DNA from: Cucumis sativus
Taxonomy: Eukaryota; Streptophyta; Magnoliopsida; Cucurbitales; Cucurbitaceae
Assembly (NCBI RefSeq): GCF_000004075.3
Contig: NC_026660.2
Location: 5,766,001-5,830,000, forward strand
Length of the DNA: 64,000 nucleotides
Direction of reading: 5' to 3'
Within the stretch, counting starts at the first letter, position 1; every line of letters starts with the position of its first letter. Under the pieces are notes generated by a model. The model was not told where the DNA came from and made no database searches. It saw only the letters and a program-made list of their open reading frames with translations. The position numbers were made by a program, and so were the translations under genes. This document shows positions 1 to 12,632 of the stretch, piece by piece.

Positions 1-196
1 AAATTTAATCATTCTTTGAGTAATTTTTATCTAAAATTTTAAATTAAAATAAACATTTCAAAAGTTGGGACTAAAAAGATAATTTGATTAAATGAAAATT
101 TATAACAAAATAATTAAAATCTAAATTTTGTAATTGTTTAAAATTTAATTATTGGCATTTGTAATGTAGGGATAAAAAGTAATATGCAAGGTGTCC
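1..196. other. Upstream flank of the IQD gene
   Basis: A/T-rich DNA immediately before the IQD start codon. No clear TATA box or transcription start can be assigned, and the promoter probably continues outside the window. Confidence 0.4.
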
Positions 197-2688
197 ATGG
201 GTAAAAAGGGAAGTTGGATTGCTGCTATAAAGAGGGCTTTTACACCCAACTCCAAGGAAAAGCTTGGAAATGTAAGTATATGTTAATTAATCATTTTTTC
301 AAGGCTATACTAAAATATATTTACAAATTTTATGAATATTAGATATGAAATAATGAAATGAAAAAATATATAATAAACTATAGTTTATGTAGAAAACTCA
401 CTTTTTTTTTCCTTCTCTTGATCTTCTTGATGGCATTTGTTAGGAATTTGAGAAAAGGAAGAAGAAAGAAAAGAACAAAGGAGTTGGAAAATTAAGATCA
501 AATGGAGAGTCCAATTCCTTCATTCCTCTATTTAGAGAGCCAAGTAGTGTTGAGAAGATTTTCTTGGATTTTGAAAGAGAGCAACAAAGAGTAACATTTA
601 GGCCTTCCTCACCACCAATAACACCTCCCTTTGTTACTCCTAGAAATAATGCTTCTCCTAGAATCTCTTCTGCTCGACGACCCTCTCCATCCGTCTCTCC
701 TCCTAGAAATGCATCTCCAACGATCATAAATCGCCCTAAGGAGTTTCGGTTTCGACCCGAACCAACTCTTCGGAACCATCATGCATCAGCAACTAAAATT
801 CAAGCGGCATATAGAGGTTATGTGGTAGGTTTTGTTCTTCAAGTCTATATGATCATATCATTTAATTTGGACCATATGCTAAATACGGTATATATTTGAT
901 TTGCATTTTATGAAAGAGTTTAAAGCCTCGTTGAAATACTTCAACGTGACAAAAATATCTATAAAACATGCATGAAGCGTCGATAAATTAGAAAGAAAAG
1001 TTGCTGACTTAGAGAGCATTAACAATATTATTACTTTTGGAAATATAAACAATGAAATGGTTATGAAACGAGACGGAACACGAAAACGATAATCGGTATG
1101 TTCTTGTTGATAGGCAAGGAGGAGCTTTAGAGCATTGAAGGGGTTGGTGAGACTTCAAGGAGTGGTAAGAGGGCAAAATGTGAAGAGACAAACAATGAAT
1201 GCAATGAAGCAAATGCAGCTTTTGGTTAGGGTTCAATCTCAAATTCAGTCAAGAAGGATTCAAATGCTTGAAACTCAGTCTCTTCATCATGGCCCTAACC
1301 ACAAGGACATTATTGACAGTACTGCCTTAGGCAAATTGAACTTCACTCAAGCTGTGAGTTATTATTATTATTATTGCAACTTATTGATCTCCAAATTCAT
1401 TCTTTTCTGTGTTTTGATTGCTTGTCGTTTTCGATCATTCGATCGTTTGGAAGAAGATTCGACTTTACATAACCCTAGCTAGCATCAAAAAAGAAATTAA
1501 ATATCATTTTTTTCTCATTCCTTTATAATGTTAAAAGCTAATAATAATGGAAGGATAATATATAAATATATAGTCAGAGGCAGCAGGTAACCAAGAAGCA
1601 GATTGGGATGATAGTTTGTTAACAAGAGAAGAAATAGAGGCAAGATTGCAAAGAAAAGCTGAGGCTATTGTCAAAAGGGAGAGAGCTATGGCTTATGCAT
1701 ATTCTCATCAGGTACTGTATAAAACCCTCTTAAACTTCCTACCATAATCATTTTTGAAATGTTTTGTCATGAGATTTCCTTCGAGAAAATAATATATAGT
1801 TTCCAAGTTATATGAAGTATACATAGATAAACCATATCCTATATAAATGATTGAAGAATATAATATTTGTATTCATGTGTGTAGTTATGGAAGGCAAGTC
1901 CAAATTCAGCTCAAACAGCAATGGCAGATATCAGAGGAACTTCAGGATTCCCATGGTGGTGGAATTGGTTAGAGCGTCAATTACCTCCTTCTTCTTCTAA
2001 TGATAACAACAACAACAATAATAATATTTCCAATTCTGAACCTCAAACTCTAAAAAATTTCCTTCTAGCCCCTCAAACTCCACAACAAAACCAAGCCACC
2101 ACCACACCAACTAATAACAAAAACAGCAACATTGATCATCATCAACCAATGACTCTCACACCCAAATCCACAAAGTCAGCCATCCTCACCACACCGAAAC
2201 CGTCTCGACCCTCCCCAAACATGTTCCGAACCCCGCCACCGGGAACGTCGAGGTCGTTCTCGAGGGCAAGAGGTAGTACTGATCATTCTTCACCATTATT
2301 TTTTGATATGGGAATTAAAGATGATGAAAGCCTTACTAGTTGCCCTCCTTTCTCAGTCCCACATTATATGGCTCCAACAGTTTCAGCCAAAGCCAAACTA
2401 AGAGAATGTTCAACACCTACACCTATTACTACTACTACTAATAATAATAATTCTCAATCAAAAACAAGAATTTCTTTCCCTTTCAGATGGAAGAATGATA
2501 AACCCAATTTGTTCTCAAATAAGTCTTCAAACAAGAACTTATCACCAAATATCAACTCTCAAAGGGGTTTGGATTATAATAATAATAACAATCATAATAA
2601 CAATCAATCTATGGGGAATTTGAGTGTGGATTCTTCTATTTCATTGCCTGCTGGAATTGGAAGAAAGCCATTTAATAGATTTGTGTGA
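197..2688 (+). CDS. IQD: IQ67-domain (IQD) calmodulin-binding scaffold protein, IQD13/14-like
   Basis: Five coding exons join in frame: 197-271, 444-824, 1114-1353, 1574-1711 and 1885-2688, giving about 545 residues. The protein opens with MGKKGSWIAAIKRAF, the usual IQD start. Residues about 30-60 are very basic (KRKKKEKNKGVGK), and a Ser/Pro-rich stretch follows. The IQ67 core is split by an intron after GYV, a typical IQD intron position: ATKIQAAYRGYV on exon 2, then ARRSFRALKGLVRLQGVVRG on exon 3, with further IQ-like repeats (VRVQSQIQSRR). A REEIEARLQRKAEAIVKRER helix follows. The C-terminal DUF4005-like region contains VSAKAKLRE and FPFRWKND, and the protein ends GRKPFNRFV. IQD proteins bind calmodulin and usually decorate microtubules or the plasma membrane. 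The last exon has two asparagine runs encoded by AAC/AAT repeats. Family assignment is firm; the exact paralogue is inferred. Confidence 0.93.
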
Positions 2689-4230
2689 TTTTTCTTTCTT
2701 ATTATTATTATTTCCATTTTTTATTTCTTGTCTCTTTATTATTGAATGAGTGTAAACTAATAAAAGATATGCAATAGATGGGGGATATCTAAAATCATAT
2801 ACAGTTTGAATGTAATTGGATTTGTAAAGGATTTACAACAAAACATTGAGTAATTCTACAATTTAGTATTATATATAAATATATATTGTTGCCCATTCCT
2901 TATATTGTGTTTAATCTTTATATATCAATTCTAACTCATACCACAACTTATATACTATTAAAATTTTTAGATTCAATAGATGGTAGTCACATTATTTCCA
3001 TACATTTGAAACTTTTTATTTTAGTTAAAATAACATTAAGATAATAAATATGTAACTACATTTTTTTTAAAAAAAACTCTAATATCATATATGTTTTTAA
3101 ACAATAAATCTAAATAAAAGATAGATAAATAAATACGAAGAAAACGATAATACAAAATATGTGAAAAACATATCAAATGGAATTTAAAAAGAAAAATACA
3201 ATAGGGTGAAATAATTAAAAAGGACCTTCCCAAAAATAGCAAAAAAAATTATCACAATAAAATTCATTTCACTACATTTTCTAAATTGCAAAAGTAGCAA
3301 AGTTAAAATTCAATAACTCAATAATTATTGTTTGATAGTCCTATAATTACTATCTGTTATTATTAATTTGGTTATATTTACCATATAAATAAAAAAAACA
3401 GATATGAATGAGCGGTCTTTATTAAATGTTTTGTTATTTGATATAATTTTTCAAATAAAAATGGATGAAGCCAAAATGTATTTTGACGTTTTTGTTTCGT
3501 AAAGTTATTGAATTAAATTTGGTATGAAGTATAATTTAGAGAAATTACTCTCTGCTTCTCTTCTGGGCCGTTTTCTATTGCACAAACCAATAAATATTGA
3601 TGACACCTCAGCCCAACACTTTTTTATAAATTGACGATTTTAAATATGGACGAACCGTAGTATTTATAAAAATATAACAAAATTGTATATGTGTTGTCAT
3701 TCTTATACGTGTATCATTTTTATAAGCTAAATTTGGTTATATTTTATAAATATTTTCAACCAATTGAAAATCTTAACTTAAACTTTATTGTTTTCAAATT
3801 TAATTACTCAATTAAGTTAAGTTTAAGAATAAATTTTGGTTATCAATTTTAGTTTAATTTATCTTTTGTATATCACGACTTGTATTTGTTTTAAGATCAG
3901 ACGTTCAAGTATGTGTTTGTACCGAACTAAAAAAAGTATGTGTTTGTACCTTTATTTTATTAAAAATGAGCGGTCTCCATTCTTAATGCCTAACTTCTTT
4001 CTTTTTGTACTTATTGTATATTGTAATCAGTTTTGAGCTCTAACGACTAACGACTATCTTTTACAACTATATTTGTTTCTTCAATATCAACCTCCAGATC
4101 GGTCTTTCAACATAACACTATTCATGTAAGTCTTGGGTGGTCGACTATTCTCAATGTTGGCATCTTTTATCTTTCTAAACTTTGTGTCATAATATGAAAT
4201 GATTATGGTCAAGAAAAGTGAGGGCTGATA
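2689..4230. other. A/T-rich intergenic DNA downstream of the IQD gene
   Basis: The first 200-300 bases are probably the IQD 3' untranslated region. The rest is A/T-rich with short stop-riddled frames. No coding similarity, RNA gene or intact repeat was recognised. Confidence 0.5.
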
Positions 4231-4700
4231 AGATGGTCTAAACCTAATTAGGATGAACACACGAGCAAAGCTTAAAGCAAAGCCAAATTCCCATAATGAT
4301 CATCATCATCATCATCCAAACTCTTCCATTATGACTTATCATCATCATCATTCATTCCCATTCATACTCTAAATAAAAATGACCAAAATACCCTTTTATC
4401 TCTCTAAGAAGAAGAAGAAAAAAAAGTTCCTCTTTCTCCTCTCTCTCCCCTAGACAAGAGAAATCATTACCCACCTCAACTCCATCCCCATCCCCTTCTC
4501 TTGGTTTTGCCAAACCTAATCATTCTTTTCTTCTTTCCTTTTCCTTTCTTTTTTAAACCTCTTCTCTCTTACCTAAACTTTTCTTCTCTTTTTTCCCCTC
4601 TATTTTTCATCATCACCTCTTTCTTCCCATTTTACCCCCACCCTTCTTCCCTTATTACCTTCTATCTCCCCATCTTCTTTTATATTGGAAAATAACTTAT
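4231..4700 (+). other. Orphan leader-like pyrimidine-rich island
   Basis: CAT triplet runs near 4298-4360 are followed by a long C/T-rich tract from about 4420 to 4680. The composition resembles a plant 5' leader on the plus strand, but no conserved coding exon follows. The open frame at 4501-4695 is just translated pyrimidine tract. It could be the leader of a non-coding transcript or of a lost gene. Confidence 0.3.
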
Positions 4701-5099
4701 ATATCAAACCATGGTTAAACTACAAAAACGGTTATTAATTAGGGTTTAGATTTTGTTTCGATTGAGGACTAACAGTAGGGACGACTCAATTGAAATTTTG
4801 CATTAACTGTATATTATTGTTTCACTGCAAAAAGTAATTAACTTTGATTTGGCACTGTTGTTGATGCCAAAATTTTATTGGACTTATTTCGAAATGACTT
4901 TAAAGGTGACAACAGTGGTGAAATTTGTATTTTGAAGGAGGAAAATCGCTTGCAATTTAACAAAAGAATGCACATTGATGTGTGGTGTAGGTCATGCACA
5001 CTCTCATGCTAAGTCTGAAAGTTGGTAGGTTCGTCGTAGAATAAGATTGCTAGCTAGTGGATAATTTGCTTACCTTCTTTGCTTACTTTTTTCTATATC

Positions 5100-5420
5100 G
5101 ATATGGTTGGGTGACCAAATTGGCTTGATTTGGTGACCTCGATCTTTTGCCAAGGCTAAGACAAATCAGGCTGATCGAAACTGGATGTGGGCCAAGTTAA
5201 CCCTCTTCTCGTGGCCTTAGCTGAGGCTCATTGGGATAGTTTGGTCTTGGGCCAAACTAACTTTCTTCCTTTGGCCCTTCTCATCGTTCGTTGTCACTTT
5301 CTCGATCTTAGTAGTTTCTTTTTATTCATTATGTACGTTTTATGTACCTTTAGCCTATACATTACTCGTAACATGAACCATCTACAACAACATCCATATA
5401 TTTTGTTTACTCATTAGCTA
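5100..5420. repeat. Decayed repeat with a short perfect hairpin
   Basis: This stretch is less A/T-rich than its surroundings and has imperfect internal repetition of TGGGCCAA(A/G)TTAA-like words. The arms TAGTTTGG (5237-5244) and CCAAACTA (5252-5259) form a perfect hairpin. A near-identical hairpin sits at 35912-35937 in another repeat-like block, suggesting two copies of one dispersed element. No transposon protein could be read. Confidence 0.35.
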
Positions 5421-8400
5421 CCATGTCAAGTTTACATGAATAGTGTTGTAAATGATATCATACACAATCTTCTAATGTTTCCATGTCAACTACTATATCA
5501 ATATTTGTATTCATCATCATCATTTTAAACCCTAAAAGCATACCTAACTATTCATTCAAAAATATAATACCGTCTCATATTTTACCTTTAAGGAAAACAG
5601 GAGTGAGAGATCATGAGATTGAAAAATATTAAACTCAAAGAAAATAATTAGAGAAAAAAACCTATAACTTTCATAAAATATGTTTTGATCTTTTTAAAAT
5701 TATACTTTATTTAGTTTTCTTTTAAAAAAAGTTGTGTTATAATGAACTTTACATAATAAGCTATAATCAAATTTTGTGGCAAAAAAATATATATTATTAT
5801 GAGTATATATTATGATTTGTTATTATTATTTATTTTGCCATGTCTTTAAGTAGAGGTTTGTTGCATTATTATTTACCCAACTGTTGGGTGGGTTTCTTCT
5901 AGAGAAATATTTAAAACCGTTTCTAAAATTTTATTTTAAAAAATGAAACCGTCGAACTTATACATTTGTTAAAATTGAGTTAAATTGAACTTTCATGTAT
6001 AAACTGAAAATTTGAAAGTATAATTGCAACCATTTGTTTGAACGAAAATAATTATTACTTTCAAGAATGACAAATTTGAGGAGAGGGGTTGATGGCAAAA
6101 TTCTAACCATTTTTTAGGTAAGGGAAGATTGGTTGCTACGAATCACATACTTGCAAGTTAGGAAAAAATTATGAAAAGAAAAATCAAATAAATATTTAAA
6201 GCTTTACTTTTTTCAAATTCTCAACTAAGTTTCAATAATAATAATGGAAGGAAATTATAAATTTTACCTCAGTAAATTGATGGGGTGTGTCACCAAATTT
6301 TTAAATATATATACTTTTTTGAATTCAAGCCATAAATAGATAGAGGTATATGGAAATTTTCTTATAGTAATTTTTTTCTACCCTACAATTATATATGGCA
6401 AAAGAAAAATAATCTATTGATTTCAAAGGGTAAAGAGAGATTAGTTTAGTTAAAATTAATACGATGAAACATCGTGAAAGTTCTATTTTTCCTAGAGGGT
6501 TAAAAAATATAGAAAGAGTTTGGAAAAGGAATGAGATGCCATTTTATAAGGTAAGAGTTTTCAAATTAATAGTGTGTCCCACTAAAAAATTCCAATGCTC
6601 GAGAGATTGAGATTAATAGTATCAAATACAATTAGAAAAGAAAATATTGAATACATTGTAACAATGAAGAAGGAATATTTATAAAAGTAATCTTAGAAGA
6701 CATAGATGATAACGATGATAACGTTAGGTTTAATTCGTTATGAATCATTAACATTAATTTTATTTCTAATAGATTTATAATAAATTTAATATTTAAGAGG
6801 CAATTTGACAAGGAGTACTTATAAAAATAGAAAAAAATAATTACTTGTTATATTTGTCAGATTTGTAATATCTAAAAAAAAGTATCATCAGCTATTTTTT
6901 CTAAATATGTTTGTCATGTAATGTAATTTTTTATTTGGTAATTTGGATTTATTTGAGTGGGTGAAAAGGGAGTCAACTGGTCAATAACTTTGTCTTGGTT
7001 TTATTTAGTGCACTATGAAATTTCAAACTTAGAGTAAAAATTTAAAAAGAAAAAAAGTTTCTTCAATTTACTTTATTTTGTTGAATGAGAGAGATGAGAA
7101 AGGTATTTTCTCCTTTATTTTGGACCCACTTTACATTTGCAACCAAAAGTAAGTTAACTAAATACAAATGTTGAGAGAATATTCATCTTTTCATTTCCAC
7201 TCCATTACATATATATATATATATATATATGTTATTGTTATTATTATATTTTGGGAATTTCAAAATATTCATGTTCCATTAATACTAACTTTGGACTTTC
7301 AATTAATATCTATTTGATGTATAATCTTATCTTCAATTCAATTGGATGTCTCTCTCTTTTTGAGTTTTTAGGTTGGAACCATTCTACTTTTTAATATAAT
7401 GTTAAAATATATATTCTTTTCATATGTTATTCTACTTTTCTTTATGGGATTAAAATCTCATTTTAGTTGTTATCTTTTTTAAAAATATTTGTTTACATTC
7501 TACTTTTTTTTATATATATAAAAAAAATGATAAAGTATACAAAATATTTTTCCATTTAGTAGCCTTTTTCCTTGAAGTATAAATGATTTATTTATTTTCA
7601 ATTTTTTTAAAAAAAATCCCTTATTATTATTGTTTTTAATATGGGTTTTTGTTTTTAATAAACAAAAAATTATAAATGTAATTTAGAAAATAGAAAAATA
7701 ATGATACAAAATTAAAATGGTTATCAAAATAATTATGTATACTATATGAAAAAAATATTAGAGAAGAAGGTTGATTATATCTTTATAAAAAAAAAATATA
7801 TCACTAAAAAAAATTATTATTATGAACAAAAAGTAGAAACACAATTATCAAACATTCTTTTAATTTGTAAATTATTTAAAAAAAGACACATAAAACCAAA
7901 AACAATTATCAAACATGCTTTTAGTTTTTCAATAAAATAAAAAAACTAAAAACAATTTTTTTCTTTTTTCTTTTTCAAAATAGTTATCAAATCGGTGTGA
8001 TATTTTATTTTTAAATTTCAAAATCTAAAAACTCATTAGAAAAAAACCAATTAAGTGTCAAATAAAATTTAAATAATTACCGAATGAAATATTACTTTTC
8101 CAATTTATATTTACCAGAATCTTAAACATATATTCAATAATATTTTTATTCATGTATCTATTAAACACAAAACCTTACTTTCAAAGTTTCATTAAACATA
8201 AAAATCAATTTTATGTATGGATATATTGGCTATCATCTAATATTTTTTTAGAAATCGAATACACTATAAACCAATTAAATATAAAATTAAAAGTTAAAGA
8301 AATAATTATAGTTAACCAAAGTAGTAAATATATTATATACATGGATATTCTTAAGCAAAGTAGCATTATTTGTTAATTATATTGCACACATTAATTGAAT

Positions 8401-10070
8401 AAAACTGTTATAATATATTTAAAAATCTTAACTCAAAAATTTATATTTTAATTAAGAAAAAATATTAAAGTAAACAAAGTTATTATTTTTAGAAAATATA
8501 AAGTGATCAAACGACCTTTTAGTATCCATTGACTACAGAGACGAGGGATTACATAAGTGAATAAAATTGAATCTTTTTTCTTGCCTTTTGAAAAAGTAAA
8601 TTTTAATCTTTTGGAAATACAAAGGATTCTTATAAACGTGAGAGTGTCAATGAAATTTATTCAAAAAATAATTCTTTTAAATTTAATTTCTTTTAATTAA
8701 TAAATGAATTATTGGTTAAGTTGAAGTTTGAGTCGATATGTGACTAATAAATTTTTTAAAAAATAAATCTCTAACGAGTCTCTAAATTTTTAATTGTATT
8801 TTATGTGGTAAGTCAAAGTTATAATAAATATTTCATGAATTTATGAAATGCAAATTTTACATTTTATTAAATATTAGTTTAAAGTACAAACTTATGAAAA
8901 CAATTAATTTCAAACTTACAATCTTAGGAAAGAATTATTTTAATAATTATAAAGTCAATAAAACTACAACAATCTCAACTGAACTACACTCGATCCAAAT
9001 AATTTTTCGTCAAATTTTATGAACACCAAATATATCTAAACTGAATCTCATGACGCGCTTTCAAGTACTTAAATATTTTATATCATTGATTTGATTGGAG
9101 CAAACATTTTTCTCATTTCTAATAAAGGGATTGGTTGTACTGTAACTTGGTCTGACTTAACCACAAATATTAATAGTAATCGTAAGTCTGCATCCATAGA
9201 GTCGTCATATGAAGTCCTTATGTGACCACACTAGTTTTTTATAGCTCTTCGGCTTGTTGCAATAAACAATCTTACGATTGGGTGCTTCAACTGATATGAT
9301 CTCATTTACCTATCTTATCTCAAATCATTTGCACCAAAGTTATTGACCATATCAAATTTTAAGGAAGAAAAAATATAATATAAAAGGCTTCAAAATTTTA
9401 ATTTCTCAAACTTTGTTTGTAATATTCTCAACGTTTTATTTTATAAGATTTTTTATAATCCATATGGTTAATTTGCCATTCAACAAAAAGGCAACTCAAT
9501 ATCCTCTTCAAACCCATTTACTTAAGAAATAATACATGGTGGCAGCTTCTTATAACATTTTTCAATGTAAAAATGTCAAGCTTTTTAAATAACATATACA
9601 CTAAAATAATATTTTAATTCACAACTTCAAAGTCTAAATTGAAATTTAAAAAAGTGTTTTGGGGACCAATAATGTAAAATATATAAATGAAAAAGAAAAT
9701 TACATATCTATAAAATGTGATAACATGAAGTTGACTTAATAATCATAGAAAGATGTAAAAAATAAAAAGGGGTGAAGATTCTTTAGAAAACAAGTTCAAA
9801 TCCCATAGCAACCAAACCACCTACAAATTAAACTTTTTTTTTTTAACACAAAATAAGATAAATAAATTAAAGTGTTGGATACCAAAAAAAACAAATATGA
9901 TCATAAAAACATTTCAATTTTCACCATTTGCCCATTCTAATTCACCACAAGTTGCAATTAACACCTTAAACTATTGCAAAGATGCAAAAACCACATCGTT
10001 AATATATGATAGGCCAATAAACAAGGGAATGTTACTTTAAAACTATAACTTTGGTCATTAGCATTAAGAG
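5421..10070. other. Gene-poor A/T-rich intergenic DNA
   Basis: About 4.6 kb of A/T-rich sequence with homopolymer runs and short frames of no recognisable similarity. It includes a TA dinucleotide run at about 7208-7231. No gene, RNA gene or intact mobile element was seen. Confidence 0.55.
7208..7231. repeat. (TA)n microsatellite
   Basis: About twelve uninterrupted AT/TA units in A/T-rich intergenic DNA. Confidence 0.9.
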
Positions 10071-10074
10071 TAAT

Positions 10075-10510
10075 CTAAAAAATCGGTAACTCGACCAACT
10101 CAGATTACCTAACCAAAACTGTAACGATTGGGTTATTAAATTTTATGTTGGATTGGGTTGAATTGAGTTAGAAAATTATAGGGAAAAAATTGAGTAAGAA
10201 TGTGGTTCTGCAAGTAAGGGGTCGGGTTGACCCAACTAAACCCGATTGTGTATATAACATAAACCCTATATATATATATATATACGTCGCTTTGCATCTG
10301 AATGACAATTTGTCTAAAAAAATTATGAAGAGATGAAAAGAAAGAAAAAAAAAATCCACCGACCTATGATCTAACCATGATTTTTTTTTGTTGGGTTGAT
10401 CCTTACATATTGAACCGATATGATTAATTTTTTGTGAACCTTGGGTTACGAGTTGGTCTATAATTTTTCTTTAACTTGACTAAACCCGACTTATGTACAT
10501 TCCTGATTAT
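10075..10510. repeat. Degenerate repeat with partial inverted ends
   Basis: The motif GGGTTGACCCAAC and relatives such as AACCCGA and GGGTTGAT recur through this block. The left part carries ACTCGACCAACTCAG. The reverse complement of the right part carries ATAGACCAACTCGTAACCC, so the two sides are partly complementary. An internal TA run lies at about 10266-10284. The pattern fits an old MITE-like or LTR-derived fragment. No protein is encoded. Confidence 0.3.
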
Positions 10511-10880
10511 CATCTTGATTTTTTTGTTTTTTTTTTTTGTTCTAAATGGTAACAATGATAATAGTTGTACTAATTCCATCATGTTGTTGTTATATTTAAA
10601 TTAAAGTTATAATGGTAAGGCACTCATGAATTTTTTTCTTGTTTAAAACTAATTTAAAATTGGTAAAAAAAAAAAGGGAAAAAAAGTGTAAATGAAATGA
10701 GTAGATGAATTTAATTTAAAGAAGAAAAAAAAGAGAGAAAAAGGAAAAAAGAAAAAGAAAAAGAAATAATAATTGGAGGAGAGGAGAGGGGTAATAATGA
10801 GCATAATGAGCATAATGAGAAATGAGTAGAAATGGAATAAAAATAATAAAGGAAAGGAGGGGGACGGGGTCCGTGAAGTT
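10511..10880. other. Purine-rich low-complexity DNA
   Basis: Mostly A/G-rich sequence from about 10660 to 10870. Open frames on the minus strand here are translated C/T tracts. No feature is supported. Confidence 0.45.
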
Positions 10881-11400
10881 GGTTTGGTACTTCCGTAATT
10901 TTAACAAAACCATCATTTCTCAGTTTTTCCCCCAAAAATATTAAATGAACGGGGTCGGTCAATCATACCGTGTGACCCTTTTTTGTTTTTGTGGAATTTG
11001 ATTGATTTGATCTCGCCCGTTGATCTTTCCACATACCGTGGGCCCTATTTTCCCTCCCGTCTTCTTCACCATCCAATCCTTTCTCTCTTCACACACACGT
11101 GGATACGAGTTATTCCACTTTTTTCCTTCTTTTTTCTATTTTTGCTTTCTTCTTAATTTACCTTTTTGCCCCCACCTGAGGAATCTCCATCATTCCCTTA
11201 TTTCTCCTCCCATTTTTCTCTTTTCTACCCTTTTCTTTTATCTTCCTTCGTCCGGTCTACTCCAACCGCCGGTTGCTGTGTGTATATATTTATTGGTTTT
11301 TTTTTTATTAGTGAGAAAATGGAGTAAGCCTTCAACCTTAAGTCTTTTAACAAAGATGGTCATTACGAGTATAACTGAAATGGTAGGTATGTGAGGGTTG
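10881..11400 (+). other. Orphan promoter/leader-like island
   Basis: The island is richer in G/C and CpG than its flanks. It contains ACACACGTGGATACG (a CACGTG G-box core), CCGTGGGCCC and a long pyrimidine-rich leader-like stretch from 11040 to 11270. The open frame at 11020-11394 is hydrophobic translated pyrimidine tract with no recognisable domain. It may be the promoter and leader of a non-coding RNA or of a lost gene. Confidence 0.3.
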
Positions 11401-11810
11401 TATAATGAGTGAGTTGGAATTATGATGAAGAATTATAGCAAGTTATCTTTTGATGTTTGATTCTCTGTTCTTACTCAATCTTAAGGGGTTGTTCGACGAG
11501 TTTTTTTCTCTTTTGAGTCATTGGGTTGATTTAGCCCTGAGTCCATGTGTCTTACAAGTTTGAGTTTGTGGCAAATTTTAAGCTTTTGTTTGATAGAATA
11601 TGACAAAAAAGGTGATTCAGTACGTATATATTAAATAGTCATACGCACATATTTCTACTAAATATTTGTTTGAAAGACCGTAATATAATCATAATTGTTG
11701 AAAATCGAGAATATATCTATCAAAACTAGAAGACAAAAGATTTGTGAACGAATATCGATACTAAAGTCCTTGAAACTGAGCTATGAATTCTTTGTGAGAA
11801 ATTTTGTGAG
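11401..11810. other. Intergenic DNA without a recognised feature
   Basis: Mixed-composition sequence. No conserved frame or RNA gene was identified. Confidence 0.45.
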
Positions 11811-12150
11811 ATGGAGAATCAAAAGAGTGGCAAGAATGGGGACAGAAAAGTCATCATGTCCGGTTTGAGGAACATCTATAAGACCAAGGTTATGCTAATG
11901 GTTTGTCAAAAGCTCTTGAAGCTTGTATTATATCGTTGTAGAGTTGAAATTGATTAAAAGATTTCTACAAAATCTCATGGCTGAAAATACTAGATATGCG
12001 AACGAGATTTAGGATTATGTCGATGTCATTCAACATTGTCATATTCATGATCTCGTCATTTGTTTTTTCAGTAATAGAAGTAATTCGGTTACACATCATT
12101 TAAGTTTTTTGATATATGGCTTAAAGATCATCCTCCGTTGGTGAATTCGA
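11811..12150 (+). pseudogene. Possible RNase H-like (RVT_3-type) retroelement relic
   Basis: Between about 11990 and 12150, joined plus-strand frames read DYVDVIQHCHIHDLVICFF and, further on, SNSVTHHL and LKDHPPLVNS. The order resembles the end of plant LINE or retroelement RNase H domains, where a hydrophobic strand is followed by an R..N.VAH.L block. The frame is interrupted by stops, and no catalytic acid could be placed. The similarity is weak and judged by eye only. Confidence 0.3.
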
Positions 12151-12583
12151 CTCTTATTTATTATTATATTATCTCGATAGTTTTAGTTTAGTCTAACGTG
12201 CCTACAAAAATAAGAAAAAAGAACAAAAACTTGTTCTAATTAATTTGATAATAATGATGAAAAAGCAAAAAAGAAATTAAGAAAAAAAAACGGTTAGGTA
12301 CTTTTGGTTAAACCGAACCGGAGGAAGGAGAAAAGGGGAAGGGTAAAATAGGAAGAAAGAAAACAAAAAGGGCATCGGAGAGAAAATAAAATGAATTTAG
12401 TTAAGGAAGGGGGAGGAAAATGAAAGATGCGTGCGGGTTCATTACATTCATGAGAACGAATGATGTGGCGATACATGATTCGTAGATCAAATACTGAAGG
12501 AAAAAAAAGAAAAAGAAAAAAGAGATTAATTTAGAGAGAGAGAAAGAAATAAGAAAGAAGAGAGAGAAAGGTAGGAAGAAAGT

Positions 12584-12584
<1 letters not shown>

Positions 12585-12617
<33 letters not shown>
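12585..12617 (+). repeat. (GA)n microsatellite in the LCR leader
   Basis: A run of about 16 GA units ends 15 bases before the start codon of the F-box gene. It is therefore probably in its 5' untranslated region, within a longer purine-rich stretch from 12490. Confidence 0.85.
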
Positions 12618-12620
<3 letters not shown>

Positions 12621-12632
12621 AGCTCTCTGGGC

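Noticed and set aside
4501..4695. 64-codon open frame rich in Phe and Pro
   Set aside because: Translation of a pyrimidine tract, not a protein.
11020..11394. 124-codon open frame
   Set aside because: Hydrophobic translation of a C/T-rich tract, with no domain and no splice-linked continuation.
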